From: Carnobacterium sp. CP1
GTDB lineage: Bacteria; Bacillota; Bacilli; Lactobacillales; Carnobacteriaceae
DNA: 64,000 nucleotides
Direction of reading: 5' to 3'
NCBI RefSeq assembly: GCF_001483965.1
Contig: NZ_CP010796.1
Span: 2,153,501-2,217,500, forward strand
Below, piece by piece: positions 16,256 to 28,479 of this stretch (position 1 is its first letter; each line of letters begins with the position of its first letter). A model generated the notes under the pieces. The model saw only the letters and a program-made list of their open reading frames with translations, searched no databases and was not told the DNA's origin. Made by a program: the position numbers and the translations under genes.

Positions 16256-17866
16256 ATGAAATTTGATCCAAATTTATTTCATTACGCATCAAGACGTAAT
16301 TTAGTTTACGGCCATAAAGGAATGATTGGCAGCGCAAGTCCGCTGGCGTCGCAAGCAGGACTAGAAATACTGAAAAAAGGCGGAAATGCCATTGATGCAG
16401 CAATTGCTACTTCAGCGGCATTAACAGTGGTTGAACCTTCAGGGAATGGGATTGGAGGCGACGCATTTGTTTTGGTTTGGTTTGAAGGGCAAATGTATGG
16501 CTTGAATGCCAGCGGAGCAGCACCCGATTTGATGACTTCGGAATCTATTGTAAAAAAAGGTTACCAAGAAATCAGCAAATTTGGATTAGATCCTGTTTCT
16601 GTTCCAGGGCTGCCTAGCGGTTGGGTAGCTTTATCTGAAAAGTTTGGCAATTTGCCTTTAACAGAAGTGTTGGAACCAGCAGCTAAAATTGCTGAAGAAG
16701 GCTTCCCAGTTGCCAGTAATGTTGCGCGTTTATGGAAACGATACTATAAAATTTACTCAGCTGCTTTAAAAGATTACCCTGTTTTGAAAACGTGGTTCGA
16801 TGTTTTTTGCCCAGATGACCGTCCGGTGGAAGCCGGCGAAATGTGGTCTTCTGAAGGTCACGCTAAAGCCCTGCGAGAAATTGCCAACACAAATGGAGAA
16901 TCGTTTTACCGCGGGAAAATTGCGGATGAGATCGATGCATTTTCACGGGAGCATGGCGGCTACATACGCAAAGAAGATTTGGAAAAGCACCAAGTAGAAT
17001 GGGTCGACCCTATTTCCACGAATTACCGTGGTTATGATGTTTGGGAACTGCCGCCGAATGGGATTGGTGTAATTGTCTTAATGGCTCTCAATATCCTAGA
17101 GAACTTAGAGTTAAAAGGGAAAGACGATATTGAAACGTATCATAAGCAAATTGAAGCCATCAAACTGGCATTCAGCGATGGTTTAGAGCATATCGCTGAT
17201 CCCAAAGCGATGAAAGTTGAATTAGAAGCGATGTTATCAAAAGAGTATGCAAAAGAACGCAGCGAGTTGATTGGTGAAGAAGCGTTAACGCCAGCTCCTG
17301 GTGAGTTGGATAAGTCAGGGACCGTTTATTTTGCAACAGCCGATAAAGACGGCAACATGGTTTCTTATATCCAAAGCAACTACACAGGTTTTGGCTCCGG
17401 AACGGTTTTACCTGGATGGGGAATCAGTCTGCATAATCGCGGTTGTCAATTTACTTTGGAGAAAGGTCATCCAAATTATTTAGTACCGGGTATGCGTCCT
17501 TACCATACCATCATTCCTGGATTTCTAACGCAAGGCGATACCGCTATTGGACCGTTTGGTGTGATGGGCGGACCATTGCAGCCTCAAGGGCATATGCAGC
17601 TGGTCAGCAGTATGATTGACTTTCATTTGAATCCGCAAGATGCACTAGATGCTCCCAGATGGCAATGGATCAAAGGAAAACACATTCAAGTTGAACCGAG
17701 CATGCCTTTCCATGTGACCGAAGCGCTGATGCGAAAAGGACATGAAGTGGAAGTGGTCAATGAAACGATTATGTTCGGACGCGGCCAAATCATTTTGCGT
17801 GATAAGAATGGTGTTTTAGTCGGTGGAACAGAACCAAGATCAGACGGGTATTTATCTGTCTGGTAA
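16256..17866 (+). CDS. Gamma-glutamyltranspeptidase-like Ntn hydrolase, cytoplasmic
   Basis: A 536-residue member of the gamma-glutamyltranspeptidase family, whose enzymes cleave themselves at a conserved Thr and then hydrolyse or transfer gamma-glutamyl groups. The likely nucleophile is Thr356 in KSGTVYF, followed by DKDGNMVSYIQSNY and GSGTVLPGWGISLHNRG; MGGPLQPQGH lies near the C-terminus. There is no signal peptide, unlike secreted GGTs, and it looks closest to Bacillus YwrD, whose role is unknown. The ATG at 16256 is preferred because AAAGGGG precedes it; the ATG at 16238 overlaps that site. It shares an operon with the upstream permease. Confidence 0.85.
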   Translation: MKFDPNLFHYASRRNLVYGHKGMIGSASPLASQAGLEILKKGGNAIDAAIATSAALTVVEPSGNGIGGDAFVLVWFEGQMYGLNASGAAPDLMTSESIVKKGYQEISKFGLDPVSVPGLPSGWVALSEKFGNLPLTEVLEPAAKIAEEGFPVASNVARLWKRYYKIYSAALKDYPVLKTWFDVFCPDDRPVEAGEMWSSEGHAKALREIANTNGESFYRGKIADEIDAFSREHGGYIRKEDLEKHQVEWVDPISTNYRGYDVWELPPNGIGVIVLMALNILENLELKGKDDIETYHKQIEAIKLAFSDGLEHIADPKAMKVELEAMLSKEYAKERSELIGEEALTPAPGELDKSGTVYFATADKDGNMVSYIQSNYTGFGSGTVLPGWGISLHNRGCQFTLEKGHPNYLVPGMRPYHTIIPGFLTQGDTAIGPFGVMGGPLQPQGHMQLVSSMIDFHLNPQDALDAPRWQWIKGKHIQVEPSMPFHVTEALMRKGHEVEVVNETIMFGRGQIILRDKNGVLVGGTEPRSDGYLSVW

Positions 17867-17872
17867 ACTAAC

Positions 17873-17916
17873 AAAGACAAGTCTTCCCATTTTTGTGGTG
17901 ACTTGTCTTTTTTTTT
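17873..17916 (+). terminator. Terminator after the GGT-like gene
   Basis: AAAGACAAGTC pairs with GACTTGTCTTT, followed by a long T run. Confidence 0.92.
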
Positions 17917-18040
17917 ATTGGCGGCTAGATTTGATCCAAAAGGATAAACTTCATTAAACAAGCTGAAACTTATATAATAACAGTAAAGCCATTCAGACGA
18001 TAACGTGTAAATGGTTCATATGAGGAGAGTGAGTGTCCAA

Positions 18041-19177
18041 ATGAAAATTGTCATTGCACCAGACTCGTTTAAAGAAAGTTTAACCGCATTAGAAACAGCC
18101 AATGCTATTGAAGAAGGATTTAAAAAAGTATTTCCTGATGCAGAATATGTAAAAATTCCGATGGCTGATGGAGGCGAAGGAACAGTGCAGTCTTTAGTTG
18201 ATGCTACAAAAGGAAGGCTAGAAACGCTTAGTGTTCAAGGACCATTAGGGGAACCAGTAGAAGGATTTTACGGTATTTCAGGAGATGGTACTGTCGCCAT
18301 TATTGAAATGGCGGCAGCTTCAGGATTGCACTTAGTTCCCCCTTCGGAACGGAATCCATTGATTACCTCTACATGGGGTACTGGAGAATTGATTCAAGAA
18401 GCTTTAAATAAAGGGGTCAAAGAAATTTTAATTGGCATCGGAGGCAGTGCAACCAATGATGGTGGTGCTGGAATGATTCAATGTCTAGGCGGGGAACTGC
18501 TGGATAAAAAAGGACAACAAATCATCCCTGGCGGAATCGGCTTAGCTGATTTAGTTTCAATCGATCTTGCCAAATTAAACCCAAAATTAAAAGAAGTTGA
18601 AATCAAAGTAGCGTGTGATGTGGACAATCCTTTAACCGGACCTAAAGGAGCTTCTTATGTTTATGGATTCCAAAAAGGCGGTACAGCGGAACAAATAGAA
18701 CAACTCGACCAAAATTTAGCACACTTTGCCCGTTTGATTCGTCAGGATTTGAATCAGGACATTGAATTTGTTGCTGGAGCAGGAGCAGCTGGCGGTTTAG
18801 GTGGTACTTTGATGGCTTTTCTAGAAGCGAAGTTGCAAAATGGCGGTGAATTGGTTAGCGGGTTGGTCGGTTTAGCAGATGAAGTCCGCAATGCCGATTT
18901 AGTTATCACGGGCGAAGGAGGGATCAACCATCAAACGATTTATGGAAAAACGCCTATTTGTGTGGCTAAAATTGCTCAAAGGTATCAAGTGCCGATCATC
19001 GCTATTGCCGGACGATTATCTGGTGATTATGAGGCGATTTATGAACATGGAGTGACGGCCGTCTTCAGCATTCTTTCTGAAATTACTTCTTTAGAGACCG
19101 CATTGGAAACGGGATATGAAAATATAAAACAAACTACACAAAACATTGCGGCAGTTATTAAGATTGGAAAGAAATAA
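18041..19177 (+). CDS. glxK: Glycerate kinase
   Basis: A 378-residue glycerate kinase of the GarK/GlxK family, which phosphorylates D-glycerate with ATP and feeds the product into lower glycolysis. The N-terminal MKIVIAPDSFKESLTA, the MADGGEGT motif and GIGGSATNDGGAGM are hallmarks of the family; GEGGINHQTIYGKTP lies near the C-terminus. The start at 18041 gives the family N-terminus, with GAGGAGAG upstream; an ATG at 18011 would add ten unlikely residues. It is transcribed alone, separated by a terminator from the GGT-like gene. No glycerate transporter or glyoxylate gene is adjacent. Confidence 0.95.
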   Translation: MKIVIAPDSFKESLTALETANAIEEGFKKVFPDAEYVKIPMADGGEGTVQSLVDATKGRLETLSVQGPLGEPVEGFYGISGDGTVAIIEMAAASGLHLVPPSERNPLITSTWGTGELIQEALNKGVKEILIGIGGSATNDGGAGMIQCLGGELLDKKGQQIIPGGIGLADLVSIDLAKLNPKLKEVEIKVACDVDNPLTGPKGASYVYGFQKGGTAEQIEQLDQNLAHFARLIRQDLNQDIEFVAGAGAAGGLGGTLMAFLEAKLQNGGELVSGLVGLADEVRNADLVITGEGGINHQTIYGKTPICVAKIAQRYQVPIIAIAGRLSGDYEAIYEHGVTAVFSILSEITSLETALETGYENIKQTTQNIAAVIKIGKK

Positions 19178-19430
19178 TAAAGAGGAATTATAGTAGTCGA
19201 TAGGTTACTTGTTACACAAGTTATAGATGTAAGCAAAAATAAAAGAGTTTTTTCTTTTTTTATGAAAGCCGAAACGATATTATCCGTTAAAAAATGATAA
19301 TGTAGGAAGAATTAAAGAAAACTACAGAATTAAATCACTAACGTTTGATATATAAAGAGCAGTTTTGGTATGATTAAGTTTAGACAATGGCTTATCTGCA
19401 AAAACAAGCACAATGGAAGGAACGATTAGA

Positions 19431-20159
19431 TTGGAAAATTATAAAAGAAGAATTGAATTGAAACAAGATGTTAAAGATCTCTTTCGTGGGAGATGGAAAG
19501 ACGCGATTTTACTAAATTTAGTACCAACATTATTGATGTTAACAATTGGCGTAATAGGTGCAATTGTTATAGTTGGAATAATGAATCAACCTATGTATGT
19601 CGCAGCTGATTATATGCCGAATTATGAAACGAGTTTTTCTGATAACGCTGGAACTGCTGGTGGCATTATTTCTACATTGATAACTGTCGGGATTTCTTAT
19701 ACATTTTTAGATTGGTTTAGAAATCCAGAATTGACTATCCATCCATTTAAGAATGCTTTTCAAGTTTTTACTAAAAAGTATTTTCTAAGATCCGTATTAA
19801 TTTATATTATCATTTCAATATTCACCTTTTTTTGGACACTGTTATTTATTGTTCCAGGAATTATTAAATCATTAGCTTATTCCCAAGCTTATTTTATTTA
19901 TAAAGACCGTACAAATCATTCTGAAAATGAAAAACCATCTGCATTAGATTGCATTACTGAAAGCAGAAGAATGATGGATGGACACAAGTGGGAATATTTT
20001 AAATTACAACTAAGTTTCATTGGTTGGGGACTGCTTAGCATCTTGACTTTCGGAATTGGATTCTTATGGTTAAATCCTTATATGAATGCTACTATGGCCG
20101 CTTTTTATGATGACTTATCTGCAAATTATTATAGAACCGAACAAGTAGAAATAATCTAA
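19431..20159 (+). CDS. DUF975 family integral membrane protein
   Basis: A 242-residue membrane protein with five or six hydrophobic helices. The charged start with ELKQDVKDLFRGRWKDAILLN is typical of DUF975 proteins, as are the RSVLIYIIISIFTFFWTLLFIVPGIIKSLAYS region and the C-terminal segment ending FLWLNPYMNATMAAFYDDL. The function of the family is unknown. TTG at 19431 is favoured as start because GGAAGGA lies nine bases upstream; an in-frame ATG at 19413 has no ribosome binding site. It converges with pfkA and shares a terminator with it. Confidence 0.82.
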   Translation: MENYKRRIELKQDVKDLFRGRWKDAILLNLVPTLLMLTIGVIGAIVIVGIMNQPMYVAADYMPNYETSFSDNAGTAGGIISTLITVGISYTFLDWFRNPELTIHPFKNAFQVFTKKYFLRSVLIYIIISIFTFFWTLLFIVPGIIKSLAYSQAYFIYKDRTNHSENEKPSALDCITESRRMMDGHKWEYFKLQLSFIGWGLLSILTFGIGFLWLNPYMNATMAAFYDDLSANYYRTEQVEII

Positions 20160-20170
20160 AAAGAAACATA

Positions 20171-20208
20171 AAAAAGTTCCCATCAGTCTAAATGATGGGA
20201 ACTTTTTT
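20171..20208. terminator. Bidirectional terminator between the DUF975 gene and pfkA
   Basis: AAAAAGTTCCCATCA pairs with TGATGGGAACTTTTT across a seven-base loop, with A/T runs on both sides. It serves both convergent genes. Confidence 0.9.
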
Positions 20209-20230
20209 TGTTCAGAACAGAGAGGAGCTT

Positions 20231-21253
<1,023 letters not shown>

Positions 21254-21422
21254 CTATTATAGATAGTCTAAGCGGTCAAGTCTAGAACCTTATCTGAAAG
21301 TTAGAATTGGGTTTCAGATAATGATGCTTATTTTTTCATTTTAACATTTAACTCTAATGGAATATACTAATTAGGACTATTCCTTATAGTTGAGATTTTT
21401 TAAAATATTTACTAAACTTTAC

Positions 21423-21451
21423 TTGACCTTTTTTACTGGAAGAAATAGAAT
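21423..21451 (+). promoter_or_regulatory. Promoter of the galactose operon
   Basis: TTGACC (21423-21428) and TAGAAT (21446-21451) with a 17-base spacer lie 33 bases upstream of galK. An AT-rich AAATATTTACTAAA stretch just before it could bind the GalR-like regulator, but no perfect operator was found. Confidence 0.7.
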
Positions 21452-21484
21452 AAGAGTAACACTACGAATCAAAGGAGAATGATG

Positions 21485-22657
21485 ATGGAATTGACAGAAT
21501 TAAAACAAAAATTTCAAGATTTTTTTGGCGACAAAGAAATGAAAGCGTTTTTTGCTCCGGGTCGGATTAATTTAATCGGTGAACACACAGATTATAATGG
21601 CGGGAATGTTTTTCCGTGTGCGATCACACTTGGGACTTTTGGCTTGGCTGCTAAAAGAGAAGATACGACAATCAATTTGTATTCTGAAAATTTTCCTGAG
21701 TTAGGCATTATCTCATTTGATGTAACGGATTTAGAGTATCGTAAGGAAGATAAATGGACAAACTATCCTAAAGGCGTCATTAAGTACTTGAAAGAAGCAG
21801 GGTATGAGATTGATACGGGAATGGATGTTGTGATTTACGGAAATATTCCTAATGGTGCCGGATTGTCTTCCTCTGCTTCGCTTGAGATGCTGACAGGTGT
21901 TATGCTGGAAGAGTTGTTTAACCTAAATGTAACTCGTTTGGATTTGATAAAAATCGGGAAGAAAGTAGAAAATAAATTTATCGGTGTCAGTTCTGGTATT
22001 ATGGACCAATTTGCAGTAGGAATGGGCGAAAAAGATAAAGCTATCTTATTGGATTGCAATACGCTTGAATATGAAATGGTTCCTGTCGAATTAGGCGACA
22101 ACAAAATTGTCATTATGAATACGAAAAAACGTCGAGAATTAGCAGAATCAGGCTACAATACACGTCATAGCGAATGTGAACAAGCATTGGAAGAGCTACA
22201 AAAATTTGTTTCTATTCCATCATTGGGTGCTTTGGATGAAGCGACCTTTGAAACGTATCAAGATCAATTGTCAAATCAAATGATCAAAAAACGAGCGCGT
22301 CATGCTGTAAGTGAAAACCAACGGACATTAAAAGCAGCACAAGCATTGAAAGCTGGGAATTTAAAAGAATTCGGATTATTGATGAACGCTTCGCATATTT
22401 CTTTGCGGGATGATTATGAAGTAACGGGTATAGAATTGGATACGTTAGTACAGGCGGCTTGGGATCAACCTGGTGTGATCGGGGCACGCATGACCGGTGC
22501 AGGATTTGGCGGATGTGCGATTGCATTGGTTGCTGACGATCAAATTGAGACCTTTATTGAAAAGGTTGGGAAAGTGTATGAAGCTGAAATCGGTTATCCA
22601 GCTGAATTTTATATTGCCAGTATCAGCGACGGCGCAAAAATGCTAGAGGAGGCGTAA
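21485..22657 (+). CDS. galK: Galactokinase
   Basis: A 390-residue GHMP kinase that phosphorylates galactose to galactose-1-phosphate, entry step of the Leloir pathway. It contains the galactokinase signature [15 protein letters not shown], the ATP-binding [11 protein letters not shown] and the C-terminal [11 protein letters not shown]. Three ATG codons lie in a row (21479, 21482, 21485); the third has the best spacing to AAAGGAGA. It is the first gene of a galK-galE-galT-galM-galR operon and ends four bases before galE. Confidence 0.97.
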   Translation: MELTELKQKFQDFFGDKEMKAFFAPGRINLIGEHTDYNGGNVFPCAITLGTFGLAAKREDTTINLYSENFPELGIISFDVTDLEYRKEDKWTNYPKGVIKYLKEAGYEIDTGMDVVIYGNIPNGAGLSSSASLEMLTGVMLEELFNLNVTRLDLIKIGKKVENKFIGVSSGIMDQFAVGMGEKDKAILLDCNTLEYEMVPVELGDNKIVIMNTKKRRELAESGYNTRHSECEQALEELQKFVSIPSLGALDEATFETYQDQLSNQMIKKRARHAVSENQRTLKAAQALKAGNLKEFGLLMNASHISLRDDYEVTGIELDTLVQAAWDQPGVIGARMTGAGFGGCAIALVADDQIETFIEKVGKVYEAEIGYPAEFYIASISDGAKMLEEA

Positions 22658-22661
22658 CATT

Positions 22662-23657
22662 ATGACAGTAGTAGTACTAGGCGGGGCAGGATATATTGGG
22701 TCGCATGCCGTTGACCAATTGATTGAACGCGGGTATGAGGTAGCGGTGGTCGATAACCTGCAAACGGGTCATCAAGAAGCCATTCCAGCGCAAGCACGCT
22801 TTTATCAAGGCGATATTCGCGACAAAGTTTTTTTGAGCAGTGTTTTCGAGAAAGAAACGGTTGAAGGAGTGCTGCATTTTGCTGCCAATTCGCTGGTCGG
22901 CGAATCTATGCAAGAACCGTTGCAGTATTTCAATAACAATGTCTATGGTACACAAGTGACTTTAGAGGTAATGCAGCAATTTGGCGTTAAGCCGATCGTT
23001 TTTTCTTCATCGGCTGCTACTTACGGCGAACCGAAAGCCATTCCTATTAAAGAAACAGCTGAAACCAATCCAGAAAGTCCTTATGGCGAATCGAAATTGA
23101 TGATGGAAAAGATGTTGAAATGGTGCAGTAAAGCTTATGATATGCAATTTGTTGCCCTACGGTATTTCAATGTGGCTGGAGCAAAATGGGATGGCAGTAT
23201 CGGGGAAGACCATTCGCCAGAAACTCATTTGGTTCCCATCATTTTAGAAACGGCTTTAGGACAACGTGAACAAGTAGCTATTTTTGGCGAAGACTACGAT
23301 ACGCCAGATGGCACATGTATTCGCGACTATATTCATGTGGTCGATTTGATCGAAGCACATATTCTAGCTTTAGAGTATTTGAAAGCAGGCAACCCAAGTT
23401 CTATTTTTAACCTAGGCAGCAGTGTAGGTTTTTCAGTCAAAGAAATTTTACAAACCGCACGACAAGTGACGGGAAAAGAAATTCCGGCTAAAATTGAAGC
23501 ACGCCGAATGGGCGACCCAAGTACCTTGATCGCTTCAAGTGAAAAAGCTAAAACTGTTTTAGGGTGGAATCCAAAACAAACGGATGTGAGAGACATTATC
23601 GCTTCTGCTTGGCGCTGGCATGAGCTGCATCCAGAAGGTTACCAATCCAAAAAATAA
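22662..23657 (+). CDS. galE: UDP-glucose 4-epimerase
   Basis: A 331-residue extended SDR that interconverts UDP-galactose and UDP-glucose, closing the Leloir cycle and supplying UDP-galactose for polymers. It has the NAD-binding [12 protein letters not shown] (residues 7-18), the SSSAATYG active-site Ser region, the YGESK catalytic Tyr-Lys pair, and RYFNVAGA. The ribosome binding site AGAGGAGG lies at the end of galK. Confidence 0.96.
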   Translation: MTVVVLGGAGYIGSHAVDQLIERGYEVAVVDNLQTGHQEAIPAQARFYQGDIRDKVFLSSVFEKETVEGVLHFAANSLVGESMQEPLQYFNNNVYGTQVTLEVMQQFGVKPIVFSSSAATYGEPKAIPIKETAETNPESPYGESKLMMEKMLKWCSKAYDMQFVALRYFNVAGAKWDGSIGEDHSPETHLVPIILETALGQREQVAIFGEDYDTPDGTCIRDYIHVVDLIEAHILALEYLKAGNPSSIFNLGSSVGFSVKEILQTARQVTGKEIPAKIEARRMGDPSTLIASSEKAKTVLGWNPKQTDVRDIIASAWRWHELHPEGYQSKK

Positions 23658-23677
23658 AAAAGGGGCTTTTTACTTTT

Positions 23678-25174
23678 ATGGGTAAGCAAAAGACTATCAA
23701 TCAACTTATTACTGATTTTATTGAATTAGGGGTTTTCCAGCAAGAGATCGATCCACTGGATAAAATTCTAAAAACAAATGAATTGTTGCGCTTATTGAAA
23801 AAAGAAGATTTTCAACAAAACTTAGCAGCGTCTGATCCGCTGCCGGAACGGTTAGCCGTCTTGGATCAGCTTATCGAATATGCAGTGCAGGAAAAAGTCA
23901 TTGAAGATATCCAAGCTGCGCATGAGATACTAGGCGCAGAGATCATGAGTTTGATCACCCCGCTGACCTCTGAAGTAAATCGCCAGTTTTGGGAGCGTTA
24001 CGTTTTCGGACCGCAAGCGGCGACGGATTATTTTTATCAATTAAGTCAGTCAAATGATTACATTAAAACACGCAGCATTGCGAAAAATATCCAATTTTAT
24101 TTTCCTTGTGAGTTCGGCAAACTGGAGATAACGATCAATCTGTCTAAACCAGAAAAAGATCCCAAACAAATAGCATTGGAGAAGCATGCGGGGAGTTCCG
24201 GTTATCCAATCTGTTTGCTGTGTATGGAAAATGAAGGCTATGCCGGACGCGTTAATCACCCGGCCAGAAGCAACCATCGCATTGTCCGAATGTTGGTGAA
24301 TAAGGAATGCTGGGGTTTACAGTACTCGCCATACGCTTATTACAATGAGCATTGTATTTTTTTATCGGAAGTTCATAAACCCATGAAAGTGGAAAAAGCT
24401 ACTTTCAGTAAACTGCTGGGGATCGTTGAACAGTTTCCTCATTACTTCGTAGGGTCTAATGCCGATTTGCCGATTGTTGGGGGATCAATTTTATCGCATG
24501 ATCATTATCAAGGAGGTCGCCATACTTTTGCAATGGCTGAAGCGGAGGTAAACTTTTCATTTCCGTTAGATGCTTTTCCAATGATTGAAGCAGGAGTTGT
24601 TAACTGGCCGATGTCCGTAATCCGGCTGAAGAGCGCCGATAAAGAAGCGATGATTGAAGCGGCTGCCTTTATTCTAGAGCAGTGGCGCGGATATTCTGAT
24701 AAAGAAGCGGCTATTTTAGCTTATACGGGTGAAGTGCCGCATAATACGATCACGCCCATCGCACGTCGCAAAGGAACTGATTTTGAATTGGATCTGGTTT
24801 TACGAAATAACCGGACGTCAGAAGAATTTCCGGATGGTATTTTCCATCCGCATCCTGATGTACAGCACATCAAGAAAGAAAATATCGGCTTGATCGAAGT
24901 TATGGGTCTAGCAATTTTGCCGCCGCGATTAAAAACAGAGCTGCAAGAAGTTGAACAGTATTTATTGGATAAACCTAATGACCTAGCGGACTCTCATAAA
25001 GAATGGGCAAATGTGTTGAAAGCAGAAAAACAGCCGACTGCAGCAACTGTTCACCACATTGTAGAAGAAGCTGTAGGAGAAGTTTTCTTACGTGTATTGG
25101 AAGATGCGGGAGTTTACAAACAAACGCTGGCAGGACAAACGGCCTTTAAACGATTTATCAAAACGTTACAGTAG
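23678..25174 (+). CDS. galT: Galactose-1-phosphate uridylyltransferase, type 2
   Basis: A 498-residue enzyme that exchanges the uridylyl group between UDP-glucose and galactose-1-phosphate. The length and the motifs (CLLCMENEGYAGR, SHDHYQGGRH with the likely catalytic His, EVPHNTITPIARR) mark the Firmicutes type 2 GalT, not the shorter E. coli form. It lies 20 bases downstream of galE in the same operon. The ribosome binding site AAGGGG is about 12 bases from the ATG, a rather long spacing. Confidence 0.95.
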   Translation: MGKQKTINQLITDFIELGVFQQEIDPLDKILKTNELLRLLKKEDFQQNLAASDPLPERLAVLDQLIEYAVQEKVIEDIQAAHEILGAEIMSLITPLTSEVNRQFWERYVFGPQAATDYFYQLSQSNDYIKTRSIAKNIQFYFPCEFGKLEITINLSKPEKDPKQIALEKHAGSSGYPICLLCMENEGYAGRVNHPARSNHRIVRMLVNKECWGLQYSPYAYYNEHCIFLSEVHKPMKVEKATFSKLLGIVEQFPHYFVGSNADLPIVGGSILSHDHYQGGRHTFAMAEAEVNFSFPLDAFPMIEAGVVNWPMSVIRLKSADKEAMIEAAAFILEQWRGYSDKEAAILAYTGEVPHNTITPIARRKGTDFELDLVLRNNRTSEEFPDGIFHPHPDVQHIKKENIGLIEVMGLAILPPRLKTELQEVEQYLLDKPNDLADSHKEWANVLKAEKQPTAATVHHIVEEAVGEVFLRVLEDAGVYKQTLAGQTAFKRFIKTLQ

Positions 25175-25195
25175 GAGAATAGGAGGAGCATTTAA

Positions 25196-26254
25196 ATGAA
25201 AGTAAGCAAACGTCCTTTTGGAAAAGTGGATGGCGAACCAGTTTACGAGTATACTTTGGAAAATACCAAAGGGATGCAATTATCGGCGATGAATTACGGA
25301 GCTGCTGTGACGTCTATCCTGATGCCGGATAAGTTCGGCAAAAGTAAAAATATTGTATTGGGCTTTGATTCAGTAGATAAATATGTTGAACACCGCCCAT
25401 TTTACGGTGCAACGATTGGCCGTGTTGCTGGTCGGATCGAGGGCGGGAAATTTAAGTTAAAAGATAAAACGGTTCAGGTGATGGTCAATGAAGGTGAAAA
25501 CCACCATCATGGTGGAAACCCAGCTTTTGAATCACGATTTTGGACAGTCGAAACAAAAGCAGCAGCAGATGGCGATGAAGGCACGTTGACGTTTACTTAT
25601 GTAAGCCCGGACGGTGAAAATGGTTATCCAGGTAATTTGACGGTGCAAGTGGTTTATACATTAACGGAACAAAACGAGTGGAAAATCCATTATACAGCCA
25701 CTACAGATGAGACAACCTTATTTAATCCGACGAATCATGTTTATTTTAATTTGACAGGCGATCATACGAAAGGTGTTTTAGAGCATGAACTTCAACTGAA
25801 CAGTGATCGTTATGCTCCTTTGCGAGAAGACTCTATTCCAACTGGCGAATTAGCGGATGTAACCGACACGGATTTTGATTTTAGACGATCAAAACTATTG
25901 AAAACGGGTGTAGATAGCGACCATCCACAGCTGCAGTTAAATCGAGGATACGATCATCCTTTTGTGCTGAACCATTCATTGAACCAACACCAAACAGACG
26001 GTCAAATCAGCGATCCGGTCAGCGGTCGACGTGTGTGGTTTACGACCGATCGTGAGGCCGTCGTTGTGTATCTAAACAATTGGGCGGATGGGGCTTATGA
26101 CATCGACAGTCAACCTGTATTAGCTTATTCAGGAGTGGCATTAGAGACACAGACCTTACCTGATGCGATCAACCACAAAAATTTCGGCAATAGTATTTTG
26201 AACCCGGGTGAAACTTTTCAGTCAGAAACGGTTTACCACTTTGATTTAATTTGA
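25196..26254 (+). CDS. galM: Aldose 1-epimerase (mutarotase)
   Basis: A 352-residue galactose mutarotase that converts beta-D-galactose to the alpha form used by GalK. Typical motifs are GATIGRVAGRI, the His pair in GENHHHGG, FNPTNHVYFNLTG and the C-terminal GVALETQTLPDAINH with the conserved Glu. The start follows AGGAGGAG. It sits between galT and the regulator, so the operon carries the complete Leloir set. Confidence 0.96.
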   Translation: MKVSKRPFGKVDGEPVYEYTLENTKGMQLSAMNYGAAVTSILMPDKFGKSKNIVLGFDSVDKYVEHRPFYGATIGRVAGRIEGGKFKLKDKTVQVMVNEGENHHHGGNPAFESRFWTVETKAAADGDEGTLTFTYVSPDGENGYPGNLTVQVVYTLTEQNEWKIHYTATTDETTLFNPTNHVYFNLTGDHTKGVLEHELQLNSDRYAPLREDSIPTGELADVTDTDFDFRRSKLLKTGVDSDHPQLQLNRGYDHPFVLNHSLNQHQTDGQISDPVSGRRVWFTTDREAVVVYLNNWADGAYDIDSQPVLAYSGVALETQTLPDAINHKNFGNSILNPGETFQSETVYHFDLI

Positions 26255-26269
26255 TAAAAAATAGACTGA

Positions 26270-27280
<1,011 letters not shown>

Positions 27281-27481
27281 AAAACAATCAAAATAGAAAG
27301 AAGAGTTCACCTGATAGCTAAAATTGCTGTTTAGAAGCAATTTTAGTTTTCGGGTTATTTATTTTTGGGTTTTTCCGTTATACTGCAAGTGTAGGATAAC
27401 AGTCAGAGGAGTAGCTTGAAGGCTTTTCTAGGTCTAAAAACAACTATTTGGTATGATTAGAAATGAGAGTGAGGTTTTTTT

Positions 27482-28417
27482 ATGAAAAAGAATTCCAGAC
27501 AGCCAGCAAGAAAACGAAAAGAAACAACGAAACAACCGAGCAATGCTAAAACAACTAATTATGTAGTAAAAGAGCCGACTGAGTTACTAGCATTTTTGCT
27601 GCAAGAAAAAGTGAAAAACAGCCGAAATTCAATAAAATCCGTTTTGAGCCGTGGACAAGTGATAGTAGATGGAAAATCTATCACACAGCATAATTATTCA
27701 TTGCTACCTGGACAAACAGTAGGCATTATCGCTAATAAAGTCGCCATCAAAGAGAATGCATTAGTTGGGGTCAGCATTTTACATGAAGATGAAGACATTA
27801 TTGTGATCAACAAAGAAGCCGGCATGTTGTCTATGGCTTCTAAAAATGAAAATGATTTGACAGCTTATCGACAATTAACGACTTATGTTAAAGAAGACAA
27901 TCAAAAAAACCGCATTTATATCGTTCACCGTTTGGATAGAGATACGTCAGGCGTGATGTTGTTTGCGAAAAGCGAAGCCGTAAAAACAGCGCTGCAAGAA
28001 AAATGGAGCGATGTTGTGAAAGAAAGAATTTATACGGCTTTAGTTGAAGGCGTAGTTCGCAAGGAAGAAGGAACCATCAGTTCTTGGTTAACAGAAAATA
28101 AAGCCATGCGCGTCTTTTCAAGCCCAGTTGATAATGGCGGGAAACATGCGGTCACTCATTACAAAAAAATCCGATCAAACGAACAGTTTTCGCTATTAGA
28201 AATTCAATTGGAAACAGGCCGTAAAAACCAAATTCGTGTCCACATGGAAGAGATGGGCCATCCAGTTGCAGGCGATAAAAAATACGGATCAAGAATCAAT
28301 CCTTTAAAACGTCTGGGTCTGCATGCATCCACTTTAGCTTTAGTACACCCTAGAACAGGAGAAGTTGTCCGTTTTCAAGCTAAAGTACCAAAAATATTTT
28401 TACAAAATTCTAAATAA
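27482..28417 (+). CDS. RluA-family rRNA/tRNA pseudouridine synthase
   Basis: A 311-residue pseudouridine synthase. A lysine-rich N-terminal tail (1-30) precedes an S4-like RNA-binding segment (about 32-85) and the catalytic domain. The motif HRLDRDTSG places the catalytic Asp at about residue 152, and GRKNQIRVHMEEMGHPVAGDKKYG is the family C-terminal motif. Members modify uridines in 23S rRNA or tRNA; which site this one uses cannot be told. It is monocistronic and ends in a terminator shared with a convergent gene. Confidence 0.88.
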   Translation: MKKNSRQPARKRKETTKQPSNAKTTNYVVKEPTELLAFLLQEKVKNSRNSIKSVLSRGQVIVDGKSITQHNYSLLPGQTVGIIANKVAIKENALVGVSILHEDEDIIVINKEAGMLSMASKNENDLTAYRQLTTYVKEDNQKNRIYIVHRLDRDTSGVMLFAKSEAVKTALQEKWSDVVKERIYTALVEGVVRKEEGTISSWLTENKAMRVFSSPVDNGGKHAVTHYKKIRSNEQFSLLEIQLETGRKNQIRVHMEEMGHPVAGDKKYGSRINPLKRLGLHASTLALVHPRTGEVVRFQAKVPKIFLQNSK

Positions 28418-28427
28418 CAGAAAGAAC

Positions 28428-28471
28428 AACAGCCAAGCGTTCCCAAATAATGGGAGAACTTGGCTGTTTTA
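28428..28471. terminator. Bidirectional terminator at 28.4 kb
   Basis: AACAGCCAAG pairs with CTTGGCTGTT, with an inner TTCCCA/TGGGA helix, between two convergent genes. Confidence 0.85.
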
Positions 28472-28479
28472 CTATTCAG

